Source of the DNA: Saccharothrix sp. ALI-22-I
GTDB taxonomy: Bacteria; Actinomycetota; Actinomycetes; Mycobacteriales; Pseudonocardiaceae
DNA length: 64,000 bases
Direction of reading: 5' to 3'
Assembly: GCF_001984175.1 (NCBI RefSeq)
Contig: NZ_MTQP01000061.1
Span: 1-64,000 of the forward strand
A model generated the notes under the pieces. It had not been told where the DNA came from, searched no databases, and saw nothing but the letters and a program-made list of their open reading frames with translations. Shown piece after piece: positions 54,860-63,643 of this stretch. How positions within the stretch are numbered: position 1 is the stretch's first letter; every line of letters starts with the position of its first letter. The position numbers and the translations under genes are program-made.

Positions 54860-55916
54860 GGGACGTCCTCCCTCGCAAACGGTTCGCCGCTCGTACGGCC
54901 AGCAGCCGCTCCAGCCCGATGGCGGCGAGGATGAGACCGCCCACGACGGCCTGCTGCCAGAACGGGTTGATCCGCAGCACGGCCAGCGAGCTGCCGATCG
55001 TGGTCAGCAGCACCGCGCCGACCGCGGCGCCGTACACGCTGCCGCTGCCCCCGAAGATCGCCACGCCGCCGACCACGGCCGCCGCGACGACCTGCAACTC
55101 GATCCCGGTGCCGACCGTGGCGTCGATGGTGCCGAACCGCGCCGCGTACAGCACGCCCGCCAACCCGGCCATCGCGCCGCTGACCACGAAGGCGACGAAC
55201 ACCCGCCGCCCCACCGGGATGCCCGACAGGCGGGCCGCGTTCGGCTCCGAGCCGATCGCGTACAGCTCCCGTCCCGAGCGGTAGGACTGCAGGTACGCGC
55301 CGACCAGGAGCACCACGGCCAGTGCGATGACCGCCAGCAGGGGGGTGCCCAGCAGCGTCGACGTGCCCAGGCGCAGGAATCCGGCCGGCATGTCGGCGGC
55401 GTTGATCTGCTCGCCCTTGGCCCACGAGTGGTCGATGCCGCGGAACATGTAGAGGGTGCCCAGGGTGATCACCAGCGCCGGCACCCTGGCCGCCGCGACG
55501 AGCACACCGTTGATCACACCGCACGCCGCGCCGAGCGCGATCCCCACGAGCACCGCGACGATGATCGGTGTGCCGGGCGCCGCGCCGAACAGCTTGCCGG
55601 TCGCGAACGCCACGAGTCCCAGCACCGCGCCCACCGACAGGTCGATGTTGCGGGAGACGATCACGACCGTCTGCCCGACCGCCAGGATGACCAGGATCGA
55701 GGCGCCCAACAACACGTCGCGGACGCTCTGCGCGGACAGGAACGCCGGGTTGACCACCGTGGTCACCGCGACCAGCAGAGTCAGCGCGACGATGATGCCC
55801 AGTTCCCTGGCCGCCAGGACGCGCCGGCCGAAACCGGTGCGCCGGCTGGGCCGTTGCCCGTCCACATCGGACCCGGCGGCACGTTGCGCGCCGGCGTGTT
55901 TCTCGGAAGTCTTCAT
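54849..55916 (-). CDS. rhaP: Rhamnose ABC transporter permease 1
   Basis: 355 residues from ATG at 55916, chosen because it overlaps the ATPase stop (ATGA); the open frame extends further in noncoding phase. A hydrophilic 35-residue start is followed by multiple membrane helices with SRNIDLSVGAVLGLV and ARVPALVITLGTLYMFRGI, then FGGSGSVYGAAVGAVLLTTIG, the BPD_transp_2 pattern. It is the partner of the second permease. Confidence 0.9.
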   Translation of the reverse strand: MKTSEKHAGAQRAAGSDVDGQRPSRRTGFGRRVLAARELGIIVALTLLVAVTTVVNPAFLSAQSVRDVLLGASILVILAVGQTVVIVSRNIDLSVGAVLGLVAFATGKLFGAAPGTPIIVAVLVGIALGAACGVINGVLVAAARVPALVITLGTLYMFRGIDHSWAKGEQINAADMPAGFLRLGTSTLLGTPLLAVIALAVVLLVGAYLQSYRSGRELYAIGSEPNAARLSGIPVGRRVFVAFVVSGAMAGLAGVLYAARFGTIDATVGTGIELQVVAAAVVGGVAIFGGSGSVYGAAVGAVLLTTIGSSLAVLRINPFWQQAVVGGLILAAIGLERLLAVRAANRLRGRTSHGA

Positions 55917-57427
55917 GCCGCCGTTCCGTTCTGCCCGGTCGCCGCGAACATCACCGTCTCCTCGTTGGCCTCGGCGCGGCCGAGTTCGGCGGTGACCCGA
56001 CCCTCGTGCATGACCAGCACGCGGTCGGCCATGCCGAGCACCTCGGGCAGCTCCGACGACACCATCACCACGGCCATGCCCTGGCCCGCCAACTGCGACA
56101 TCAGCCGGTGCACCTCCGCCTTCGTGCCCACGTCGATGCCCCTGGTCGGCTCGTCGACGATCAGCACTTTCGGCTCGGTCGCCAGCCACTTGGCCAGCAC
56201 CACCTTCTGCTGGTTGCCGCCCGACAGGGTGCCGACCGCATCGGCCAGGAGCCCGTACTTCACCTGCAACTTCCTGGTCCACTCGCGCGCGGCACGCCGC
56301 TCGCCCCGCCCGGACAGCAGTCCGGCACGGGCCAGCGCGCCCAGCCGGGTGAGGGTGGCGTTGCGCTCGATGGACAGCTCCATCACCAGGCCCTGCTGGC
56401 GGCGGTCCTCCGGCACCAGCGCGAGTCCGGCCGCCATCGCCGCGGCCGGCGACCCGGCGTGCAGCCGCACGCCGTCCACGTACACCTCGCCCGCGTCGAG
56501 GCGATCGATGCCGAAGACCGCCCTGACCACTTCGCTGCGCCCGGCGCCCACGAGGCCGGCGAGCGCGACGATCTCACCGCGGCGCACCGAGAAGGTGACG
56601 TCGGAGAACACGCCGTGGCGCGTCAAGCCGCGGACGTCGAGCACGACCTCCCCCGGTTCGACCTCTTCCTTGGGGAACAGCGCCGAGACATCACGCCCGA
56701 CCATCCGCCGCACCACCTGGTCGACGGTCAGGTCGGCGGTCGGGTCGGTGGAGACCCAGCGACCGTCCCGCATCACGGTGATCCGCTCGCAGAGCGAGAA
56801 CACCTCGTTGAAACGGTGCGAAATGAACAGCACCGCCGCGCCATGCGCACACAGGGTGCGAGCGACGGCGAACAGCCGCTCGACCTCGACGCCCGACAAC
56901 GCCGCGGTGGGTTCGTCCATGACGAGCACCCGGGCGTCGACCGACAGCGCCTTGGCGATCTCGACCAACTGCTGGTCGGCGATCGACAGGCCGCGCGCGG
57001 GACGGTCGGGATCGAGGTGCACGCCCAGGCGGTCGAACAGCTTCTCGGCCTCCGCCTTCATCACGGCCTTGTCGATCCGGCGCAGCCGCCCGACCGGCTG
57101 ACGGCCCATGAAGATGTTCTCCGCGACCGACAGGTCCGGGAACAGCGTCGGCTCCTGGTAGATGATCGCGATGCCCGCGGCACGCGCGTCGGCGGGGCTG
57201 CCCAGCGCCAGTGGGGTGCCGTCCATCTCGATCACACCGGAGTCCGGGCGGTGCACGCCGGCCAGCATCTTGACGATGGTCGACTTGCCCGCCCCGTTCT
57301 CACCGACCAGCGCGTGAGCCTCGCCGCCGTGCAGCGCGAACGACACACCATCGACCGCGGCCACGGCGCCGAACGACTTGGTGACGTCGCGTACTGCCAG
57401 CAGTGGAACAGCGTCGTCCCGCGCCAT
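55913..57427 (-). CDS. rhaT: Rhamnose ABC transporter ATPase
   Basis: 504 residues with two fused nucleotide-binding domains, as in carbohydrate uptake type 2 importers. The first domain has Walker A GENGAGKST, an atypical signature LSIADQQLVEIAKAL and Walker B VLVMDEPTAAL. The second has a degenerate Walker A (LVGAGRSE), signature LSGGNQQKVVLAKWLA and Walker B VLIVDEPTRGID. ATG at 57427 has GGAGG 6-7 nt upstream. It is the first gene of the rhamnose operon, divergent from the LacI-family regulator, with a palindromic operator 15 bp before the start. Confidence 0.92.
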   Translation of the reverse strand: MARDDAVPLLAVRDVTKSFGAVAAVDGVSFALHGGEAHALVGENGAGKSTIVKMLAGVHRPDSGVIEMDGTPLALGSPADARAAGIAIIYQEPTLFPDLSVAENIFMGRQPVGRLRRIDKAVMKAEAEKLFDRLGVHLDPDRPARGLSIADQQLVEIAKALSVDARVLVMDEPTAALSGVEVERLFAVARTLCAHGAAVLFISHRFNEVFSLCERITVMRDGRWVSTDPTADLTVDQVVRRMVGRDVSALFPKEEVEPGEVVLDVRGLTRHGVFSDVTFSVRRGEIVALAGLVGAGRSEVVRAVFGIDRLDAGEVYVDGVRLHAGSPAAAMAAGLALVPEDRRQQGLVMELSIERNATLTRLGALARAGLLSGRGERRAAREWTRKLQVKYGLLADAVGTLSGGNQQKVVLAKWLATEPKVLIVDEPTRGIDVGTKAEVHRLMSQLAGQGMAVVMVSSELPEVLGMADRVLVMHEGRVTAELGRAEANEETVMFAATGQNGTAA

Positions 57428-57441
57428 GCGCAACCTCCAAA

Positions 57442-57455
57442 TTGAAAGGTTTCAA
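57442..57455. promoter_or_regulatory. LacI-type operator before the rhamnose operon
   Basis: TTGAAAGGTTTCAA is a perfect 6-2-6 inverted repeat, close to the TTGAAACGTTTCAA type of LacI-family site. It lies just upstream of the ATPase ribosome binding site, where bound repressor would block the operon. Confidence 0.7.
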
Positions 57456-57603
57456 GTTCAGGTGGCTGAACGTTACGCCGACGGAACATTCACCGTCAAC
57501 GGCTGTCACACAAAAAGGCCTGGTCAACTTCCGTCTACACTGGCCGGACGCAGACCGGCGAGCTCCCACCTCGGGACACTCGCACACGCTCTGAACTCAC
57601 TCA

Positions 57604-57617
57604 GTTACACGTTTCAA
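57604..57617. promoter_or_regulatory. Second LacI-type operator before the regulator gene
   Basis: GTTACACGTTTCAA keeps one full arm (ACGTTTCAA) of the same site. It lies about 15 bp before the regulator start, suggesting autoregulation. Confidence 0.5.
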
Positions 57618-57631
57618 TCAAGGACGGGCGC

Positions 57632-58699
57632 ATGGCCACGGCGAAGTCGAACCCTCCGGGAGCACGGCGGCAGCGCGGCGAGTCGAAGCCCGCGGGCGTC
57701 AAGGACGTCGCGGAACACGCCGGGGTCTCGGTGGGCACGGTGTCCAACGTGCTCAACCACCCGGAACGCGTGAACCCCCGGACGAAGGCCAGGGTCCAGG
57801 CCGCGATGGCCGATCTCGGGTTCGTGCCCAACGAGTTCGCCCGCCAGCTCCGCAGCGGACGCAGCAGCACCCTCGCGTACGTGATGCTCGACGCCTCCAA
57901 CCCGTTCTTCATCGACGTCGCGCGCGGCATCGAGGAGGCCGCCGACGAGGCCGACATGTCGCTGTTCAACTGCAACAGCGACAACCGGGTCGCCCGCGAG
58001 GTCACCTACCTCAACCGGCTCGAACAGCAGCGCGTCCAGGGCATCCTGATCACGCCCATCGATCCCGAGGCGGCCATCCTGGACGAGCTGCCCCAGCGGG
58101 GGACTCCGGTGGTCATCGTCGATCGCAATCGCGGCGGGAACACCCACTGCACGGTCGCGGTCGACGACGTGCTCGGCGGAGCACTCGCCGTCCAGCACCT
58201 CATCGAGGCGGGCCACGAGCGCATCGCCTACATCGGCGGGCCGGACACCCTCGGCCAGGTCCGCGACCGGCGGCTCGGCGCCCTCAAGGCCATGACCGAA
58301 GCGGGCATGGACCCGGAAGCCCTGGTCGACCTGAGGACATCGGCACTCAGCGTGGCGGAAGGCCGCAACGCGGGCCAACGCCTGGCCGGCCTTCCCGCCG
58401 CGACCCGCCCGACCGCGGCGTTCTGCGCCAACGACCTGCTCGCGCTCGGCCTGCTCCAGACGTGCGTCGGCCAGCGCATCCGCGTCCCGGCCGACCTGGC
58501 CATCGTCGGCTACGACGACATCGACTTCGCCGCCGCGGCGGCGGTGCCCCTGACCTCGGTCCGGCAACCCCGCCTCGACTTGGGCCGCACCGCGGCGAAG
58601 CTCCTCCTGGACGAGGCCACCAACCCCAACCACGAACACAGCCAGATCCTGTTCACACCCGAACTGGTCGTCCGCGCCTCGACCCAGCGGCGGCAGTAG
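57632..58699 (+). CDS. rhaR: LacI-family regulator of rhamnose use
   Basis: 355 residues. The N-terminal helix-turn-helix is VKDVAEHAGVSVGTVSNVLN with the hinge helix NEFARQLRSGRS, followed by a periplasmic-binding-like sensor domain (LAYVMLDASNPFFID, VQGILITPIDP, VVIVDRNRGG, IAYIGGPDTLGQ, FCANDLLALGLLQ, VGYDDIDFAAAA). ATG at 57632 has AAGGA 8 nt upstream. It is divergent from the rhamnose importer operon with operator sites between, so it most likely represses the operon until rhamnose or a derivative binds. The ligand is inferred from context. Confidence 0.9.
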   Translation: MATAKSNPPGARRQRGESKPAGVKDVAEHAGVSVGTVSNVLNHPERVNPRTKARVQAAMADLGFVPNEFARQLRSGRSSTLAYVMLDASNPFFIDVARGIEEAADEADMSLFNCNSDNRVAREVTYLNRLEQQRVQGILITPIDPEAAILDELPQRGTPVVIVDRNRGGNTHCTVAVDDVLGGALAVQHLIEAGHERIAYIGGPDTLGQVRDRRLGALKAMTEAGMDPEALVDLRTSALSVAEGRNAGQRLAGLPAATRPTAAFCANDLLALGLLQTCVGQRIRVPADLAIVGYDDIDFAAAAAVPLTSVRQPRLDLGRTAAKLLLDEATNPNHEHSQILFTPELVVRASTQRRQ

Positions 58700-58721
58700 G
58701 GCGGCACGGGAAGTTTCCGCA

Positions 58722-59158
58722 AATACGGACATCCAGTCCATCGGCTGGCAGAGCCGGCGCGACAGCATCAAGGCCAACTTCGACCGTGTGCTGTGGAACG
58801 CGTCGCGGAACGAGTACCGCTCACCCGGCTACACCAAGGACAGCGACGACCGGGCCAACGCGCTCGCCGTCGTCGCCGGCCTGGCTCCCGCCTCCCGCTA
58901 CCGGGGTGTCACCGAGGTGCTGCGCAACCACCTCAACGCCAGCCCGTACATGGAGTTCTACGTCCTCGAAGCGCTCTACCTCATGGGCGCCGCCACCGTC
59001 GCCGAGGAGCGGATGCGCAACCGCTTCGCCGCGCAGGTGGCCGACCCCGCCTGCCACACGCTGTGGGAGCTGTGGATCAAGGCCGACGGCACCGACAACC
59101 ACGCCTGGAACGGCGGCCCGCTGTACGCCCTGTCCGCCTACGCCGCCGACCGCCGGTC
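58722..59158 (+). pseudogene. Alpha-L-rhamnosidase fragment
   Basis: About 145 codons open in one frame. IQSIGWQSRRDSIKANF, YTKDSDDRANALAVVAGLA, FYVLEALYLMGAATVAEERM, TLWELWIKADGT and NHAWNGGPLYALSAYAA are the (alpha/alpha)6-barrel segments of family 78-type bacterial rhamnosidases, including the HAWNG motif late in the barrel. Both ends are missing: the homology starts abruptly 20-30 bp after the regulator stop and ends where the aldehyde dehydrogenase gene converges. An enzyme releasing rhamnose fits the locus, so this looks like a lost member of the regulon. Confidence 0.7.
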
Positions 59159-59159
59159 C

Positions 59160-60629
59160 TCAGATCGGGTAGTGCGCGTGGCCCACGGCTTGCACGGTGA
59201 CCCAGCGGGTGTCGGTGAAGGCCTCGGCGCCCGCCTGCCCGCCGAAGCGGCCGTAGCCGGAGCTCTTCACGCCGCCGAAGGGGGCCTGTGGTTCGTCCGC
59301 GATGGACTGGTCGTTGACGTGGACGATGCCGGTACGCAGACGGCCCGCGACCTCCAGGCCCTTCGCCAGGTTCTCGGTGATGACGCCCGCGGTCAGGCCG
59401 TGCGGAGTGTCGTTGGCGAGCGCGACGGCCTCCTCGACACTGTCGACCACGTGGACCGCGGTCGCCGGGCCGAAGATCTCGTCGTAGTAGATCTTCATCT
59501 CCTTGGTGATGCCGGTGAGGACGATCGGGCGGATCAGCGTGCCCGGCTCCTCGATCTCGCCGGTGCCCGCGGCCAGTTCGGCGCCCTGCGAGACCGCGTC
59601 CGCGACGAGTGCCGAGATCCGGTGGGCGGCGGCCGCGTTCACGACCGGGCCGACCGCCGTGCCCGGGTCGCTCGGATCGCCGTACGGCAGTGCCTGGACG
59701 CGGGCGGCGAACTTGGCCGTGAATTCGTCGGCGACCGCGCGGTGGACGATGACCCGGTCCACGCACATGCAGATCTGCCCGGCGTTCATGAAGGAGCCGA
59801 AGACCGCGGCGTCCACCGCGTAGTCGACGTCCGCGTCTTCCAGCACCAGCAGGGCGTTCTTGCCGCCGAGTTCGAGCACGGCGGGCTTGAGTTGCTGGGC
59901 GGCTTGGACGCCGATGGTGCGGCCGACCTCCGTGGAACCGGTGAAGTTGACCATCCGCACGCGGGGGTCGGCGATCAGTGCGGAGACCACCTCGGCGGCG
60001 TCGGCGTGGTCGTTGGTGACGACGTTGAGCACGCCCGCGGGCAGTCCGGCCTCGTGCAGGACGTCCGAGATCAGCAGGCCGCAGGCGATCGGCGCGTTCT
60101 CGCTGGGCTTGAGCACCACGGTGTTGCCCATCGCGATCGGCATCGCGACCGCGCGGACGCCGAGGATGACCGGCGCGTTCCACGGCGAGATCGCGGCGAT
60201 CACCCCCTTGGGCACCCGCACCTGCGTGGAGTGGACGCCGTCGGCGTTGGTGGCGAGGGTCTGGCCGGTCGGGCGGGTGACCTCGGCCGCCGCCTCCAGC
60301 AGGATGTCGGCGGCGAGCTTGGCGTTGAAGCCGGCCCAGGGCGCGACGCCGCCGACCTCCGCGGCCATCAGCCGTACGACCTCTTCGGTGCGCTCGGCCA
60401 TCAGCTGCGCGGCGCGCAGGAAGATCCGGCGGCGTTCGGCCGGCTTGGTCGCGGCCCACGCCTCGAACGCGGCGTCGGCGGCGTCCACGGCACGGCGCAC
60501 GTCGTCCGGGGTACCCGCGGCGACCTCCGCGCAGACGGCGCCGGTCCAGGGGTTGATGTCGGAGGTCGTGCGGCCGGAGGAGGCCGGGAGCTCCTGGCCG
60601 TTGATGATCAGTCCTCGAGAGATGGACAC
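59160..60629 (-). CDS. NAD(P)-dependent aldehyde dehydrogenase (aromatic/vanillin type)
   Basis: 489 residues of the ALDH superfamily. AAISPWNAPVILGVRAVA and VLKPSENAP bind the cofactor, FTGSTEVGRTIG is the coenzyme loop, the general base Glu is in LELGGKNALLV, the catalytic Cys in NAGQICMCVDRV, and EIFGPATAV and PFGGVKSSGYGRFGG lie near the end. It most resembles salicylaldehyde or vanillin dehydrogenases. A lactaldehyde dehydrogenase role beside rhamnose genes is possible, but the bifunctional aldolase already has that activity. The start is GTG at 60629 with AGGAG close upstream. Confidence 0.88.
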   Translation of the reverse strand: MSISRGLIINGQELPASSGRTTSDINPWTGAVCAEVAAGTPDDVRRAVDAADAAFEAWAATKPAERRRIFLRAAQLMAERTEEVVRLMAAEVGGVAPWAGFNAKLAADILLEAAAEVTRPTGQTLATNADGVHSTQVRVPKGVIAAISPWNAPVILGVRAVAMPIAMGNTVVLKPSENAPIACGLLISDVLHEAGLPAGVLNVVTNDHADAAEVVSALIADPRVRMVNFTGSTEVGRTIGVQAAQQLKPAVLELGGKNALLVLEDADVDYAVDAAVFGSFMNAGQICMCVDRVIVHRAVADEFTAKFAARVQALPYGDPSDPGTAVGPVVNAAAAHRISALVADAVSQGAELAAGTGEIEEPGTLIRPIVLTGITKEMKIYYDEIFGPATAVHVVDSVEEAVALANDTPHGLTAGVITENLAKGLEVAGRLRTGIVHVNDQSIADEPQAPFGGVKSSGYGRFGGQAGAEAFTDTRWVTVQAVGHAHYPI

Positions 60630-60657
60630 GATGCTCCTGGGGGTGGGAAGTGGGGCT

Positions 60658-60771
60658 TCAGGCCCCGGCGGACGTGGACGTGGGCGAGGGGGTGACGGCC
60701 CGGCGGGTGAGCAGGGCGCGGTGGGCGAGGCCGACGAGGGCCGGGGCGACCAGCGGCGTGATCATAAGGCC
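60658..60771 (-). pseudogene. 3' stub of an unidentified gene
   Basis: About 35 codons ending SPTSTSAGA: LMITPLVAPALVGLAHRALLTRR is one hydrophobic helix followed by a basic turn, as at the end of a transporter. Nothing upstream continues it. Between here and 61034 I see no gene. Confidence 0.3.
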
Positions 60772-61034
60772 GTCCCGCTCAGCCGGGTGATCCCCCTGGG
60801 CTTCCGCGTCGGCGACCTGCTGCCCGCCGAGCGCTGGCCACCGGAACACCGTGCTCCCGGCGCCGCGTGCCTGCGCCGCCCGCATCGAGTCCGACCTGGC
60901 CGTCGCCTTCGCCTTCACTCCGGTACAGACGGGCTGACCCATCGCGCGGTGCTCAAGCGTCTCGTGTGCCGGCGGCGGACAGGCCGATGCGCGGTGGCCA
61001 GGGGCGTGCCCTGGCCACCGCGCATCCGGTTTCG

Positions 61035-61327
61035 TCAGTTCGACTGCACGGACCACAGGTCCGCGATGGACGGGTCGAAATCGCCCGGGACGTCCTGGAA
61101 CCGGATCCGCACCTTGCCGTCCGCGGTGTCCGCCGACGGTTGCACCACGAACTGGTAGGTCGCCGTGCCGCCGTCCCCGCGCTGGAATCGGCGCTGGTGC
61201 ACGGGCTTGCCGTCGATCAGGACGTCGTAGGTCTTGCGCTGCGCCATGTGGTACGTCTCGACCGCGCGGATGACGAACGCCTGGCCGGCAGGGACGTTCA
61301 GGTCCATTTCGAACCAGCCATCGGATG
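61035..61327 (-). pseudogene. C-terminal beta-domain of a lost glycosidase
   Basis: About 97 codons: DGWFEMDLNVPAGQAFVIRA, RKTYDVLIDGKPVHQRRF, ATYQFVVQPS and GKVRIRFQDVPGDFD, ending LWSVQSN. The alternation VPAG...DVLIDG...VRIRFQ resembles the small C-terminal domain (DUF6805-like) found on secreted glycosidases such as GH127 relatives. The sequence before it switches abruptly to P450 remnant, so the catalytic part is gone. A stand-alone small protein from the internal ATG (61307) is unlikely. Confidence 0.5.
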
Positions 61328-61887
61328 CGCAGGATGAGACGGATCGGGTCGCCCATCTTGTTCTCCAGCCGGCGGATCGCGTCGGCGGCGTCGACCAGCG
61401 CCTGCATCTGCATCTGCATCTGCCGGATGCTGCCCTGATAGGACCTTTCCTCTCCTCGCTTGAGCTTGGCGATGAACGGCAACTGCGTGGCGCGGCCCAT
61501 GGCCACGGTCAGCGCGTGCAACATCGCCTGGAGGAAAGGGTCCAAGTCCTCCCGCTGGAAGGAGTGGAACCGGTGGCGAATCCGCACAGGGCGATGGTGT
61601 CCAGGGTCAGCCGGGTCATGTCGTCGGCGACGTCGACGGGCCGGTCGGCTTGCCGAACCGCGTTTCGTCGCAGAGCTCGGCGACCAGGTCGGGGTCTAGA
61701 CGAAGACCTCCTCCGCGCCGGCGATGCTCAGGCTGTAGATGCCGTCGGGGTATCGGCGACCCAGCTCGGCGAAGAACCGGACCGGACTCCCGGACGGGAT
61801 CTGCAGCGTGTTCCCGACGAGCGGGACGCCGCGCGGGAGCGGGATGGGGCGGATGTCGTCCTTGGGTTGCCCCTCGGTCATTTCCAT
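61328..61887 (-). pseudogene. CYP102-like cytochrome P450, frameshifted and truncated
   Basis: ATG at 61887 starts MEMTEGQPKDDIRPIPLPRG, VPLVGNTLQIPSGSPVRFFA and GIYSLSIAGAEEVFV, the N-terminus of a P450-BM3-type haem domain, but the frame stops there. Other frames continue it: DPDLVAELCDETRFGKP, then DVADDMTRLTLDTIALCGFA, then FQREDLDPFLQAMLHAL and VDAADAIRRLENKMGD. At least three frameshifts are needed, and the haem-Cys half is missing altogether. It is divergent from an intact TetR gene with an operator at its own start codon. Confidence 0.75.
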
Positions 61888-61897
61888 ACAACGTATG
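61885..61897. promoter_or_regulatory. TetR-type operator 1 (P450 side)
   Basis: CATACAACGTATG is a perfect 5-3-5 inverted repeat overlapping the start codon of the P450 remnant. It shares its arms with the second site 31 bp away. Confidence 0.7.
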
Positions 61898-61915
61898 AAA
61901 CTTCCTGCAGTGGTA

Positions 61916-61930
61916 CCATACGCCGTATGG
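61916..61930. promoter_or_regulatory. TetR-type operator 2 (regulator side)
   Basis: CCATACGCCGTATGG is a perfect 6-3-6 inverted repeat that includes the ATG of the TetR gene. Two matching palindromes, each over a start codon, imply autorepression and corepression of the P450, and possibly leaderless transcripts. Confidence 0.75.
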
Positions 61931-62595
61931 AAACTTCGAGGGCGATTCCCAGGAAGACGAGGAAGAGAGATCAACCTCTCACCAAGGAGGGCATCTGCGC
62001 CGTGGCTCTCCGGCTCATCGACGCCGAGGGAGTCGATGCGCTGACCATGCGCAAACTCGCGGCCGCGCTGGACGCCAACCCGATGTCGCTGTACCACCAC
62101 GTGCCGAACAAGGAAGCCCTGCTGCACGGCGTGGCGACACTGGCCGCCGCCGAGTTCCGCACCACGGCGGAAGACCTCCCCTGGCGGGACCGCCTGCGCC
62201 GACTCGCGACCGACTTCCGCACGCTGGCGCACCGCCACCCCAACCTCATGGCCTATTCCTCCCGCCAGCCCGACTTCATCCACCCGGAAGACCCCTTCTG
62301 GGTCGGACTCACCGAGGCGCTGGAGGCGGCAAGAGTGCCGCCGCGCGACCTCCCGCAAGTGCGAGCCCTGCTCTGCGCCGTCTTCAACGGACTACTGCTC
62401 GCCGAACTGAACGGCGCCCTGGAGCGGTGGGTCAGCCTGCCGCCCACTCCCACCGCGCTCGACGAAGACCTGCCCGCCGCACCCGGGACCGACATGGGCC
62501 ACCTTTTCCACCTGGCGGTGGACGCGGCCATCACGAGCGTGGCGCAGCACTTCACGCCGATTCCCGCCGACCCTGAGGATGGCGACGCACGGTAG
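61927..62595 (+). CDS. TetR-family regulator
   Basis: 222 residues. After a basic arm (RAIPRKTRKRDQ), residues about 20-70 form the helix-turn-helix (ICAVALRLIDAEGVDALTMRKLAAAL, NPMSLYHHVPNKEALLHGVA). The C-terminal domain resembles the TetR_C class of tetracycline-repressor-like proteins (FRTLAHRHPNLMAYSSRQP, LLCAVFNGLLLAELNGALE). ATG at 61927 lies inside operator 2 with no ribosome binding site. It appears intact although its divergent target P450 is broken. Confidence 0.88.
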   Translation: METSRAIPRKTRKRDQPLTKEGICAVALRLIDAEGVDALTMRKLAAALDANPMSLYHHVPNKEALLHGVATLAAAEFRTTAEDLPWRDRLRRLATDFRTLAHRHPNLMAYSSRQPDFIHPEDPFWVGLTEALEAARVPPRDLPQVRALLCAVFNGLLLAELNGALERWVSLPPTPTALDEDLPAAPGTDMGHLFHLAVDAAITSVAQHFTPIPADPEDGDAR

Positions 62596-62654
62596 GCGCG
62601 GTGCCCCAGTGCACAAGGCCCCGTTCGGCGCGCAGGTCCTGCCGGTAGATCGAC

Positions 62655-62802
62655 TCCGCGACGGCGCCGGTCAGGGCATCCAGGCGCCGATCTTGATTTC
62701 CTGGTCGTTCTGACTCCCCGCGCTCCCACCGCCACATCCGCTCACGATGAGCGCGAAGGCAGTGGTGGCGGCGATGACTGTGACGGTCGGGCGGAGGCGC
62801 AC
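62655..62802 (-). pseudogene. 5' stub of an ABC transporter binding lipoprotein
   Basis: GTG at 62802 with AGGAG upstream encodes a lipoprotein signal (VIAATTAFALIVSGCGGG, lipobox IVSGC) and NDQEIKIGAWMP. After a frameshift the text continues as LTGAVAESIYRQ. KIGxWxPLTG is the start of Peripla_BP_6 (branched-chain amino acid type) binding proteins. Everything after about 50 residues is absent. Confidence 0.6.
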
Positions 62803-62842
62803 GTGTCTCTCCTACAACCCGAGTTCAGTTCAGGTTGGAACT

Positions 62843-63643
62843 GTGATCCCCGGTTCACTCGGTGCGACGGTGCGCACGGCGGGTGCCGTCGGCGCGGACC
62901 CGATCGGCGACCTGCTGCTGTCGATGCTGGCCGGGTACGGGGTCGACACCTCGTTGGTGGTGCGCCGCGACGGCGTGCAGACCTCGGCGTCGGTGCTGCC
63001 GATCCGCCCGGACGGCAGCAGGCCGGCGTTCCACCTTCCCGGCGCGAACCTCGCCTACGGGCCGGACGACGCCCCGCACACCGATATCGCGCGGGCCACC
63101 CACCTCCACCTGGGCGCGCCCGAGCTGATGGGCGGCGAGAACGCGGCGAAGATCCTCGCCCCGGCGCGGGCGGCGGGCGTGGTGGCCTCGGCCGACCTGC
63201 TCGTGCCCGGCGATCCCGGCGTACTCCCCTGGATCGCACCCGCTCTGTCCTCTCTCGACTACCTGCTGCCCAACGACGAGCAGGTCCTCGGACTCACCGG
63301 TGCCGCCACGCTGGAGGACGGCGCTCGCGCGCTCGTCGAGCGGGGCGTCGGGTGTGTCGCGGTCACCCGCGGGGCGCGGGGCGCGCTCGTGGTGACGGCG
63401 GACGAGGTGCTCACGGTGCCCGCGTTCGCCGTCGAGGTGGTCGACAGCACCGGCTGCGGCGACGCGTTCTCGGCCGGGTTCCTCCGCGGCGTCGGCCTCG
63501 GTCGTCCGCTGCGGGATGCCGCCGTGCTGGGCTGCGCGGCCGCGGCACTGGTGGCTCAGGGGCTCGGCAGTGACCACGGCGAGTTCGACCTGGCCACCGC
63601 CGACTCGTTCGCCGCAGGCGTCCCGACCCTGGACGTGGACTGA
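62843..63643 (+). CDS. PfkB-family sugar kinase, N-terminally truncated
   Basis: 266 codons from a GTG at 62843. The frame begins at LGATVRTAGAVGADPIGDLL, which in ribokinases and fructokinases follows a 40-50 residue segment carrying the first substrate motif (GG N-A-A), missing here. The rest is complete: substrate lid region TSASVLPIRPDGSRPAF, LLPNDEQVLGLTG, GCVAVTRGARGALV, and the anion hole and catalytic Asp in DSTGCGDAFSAGFLRG. Upstream sequence belongs to the oppositely oriented lipoprotein stub. Loss of the N-terminus would remove part of the sugar site, so it is probably nonfunctional. Its substrate is unknown. Confidence 0.65.
   Translation: MIPGSLGATVRTAGAVGADPIGDLLLSMLAGYGVDTSLVVRRDGVQTSASVLPIRPDGSRPAFHLPGANLAYGPDDAPHTDIARATHLHLGAPELMGGENAAKILAPARAAGVVASADLLVPGDPGVLPWIAPALSSLDYLLPNDEQVLGLTGAATLEDGARALVERGVGCVAVTRGARGALVVTADEVLTVPAFAVEVVDSTGCGDAFSAGFLRGVGLGRPLRDAAVLGCAAAALVAQGLGSDHGEFDLATADSFAAGVPTLDVD

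Noticed and set aside
60772..61034. Possible coding fragments on the plus strand
   Set aside because: Short frames (for example ending TPVQTG) have no motif I recognise and no start; left unassigned.
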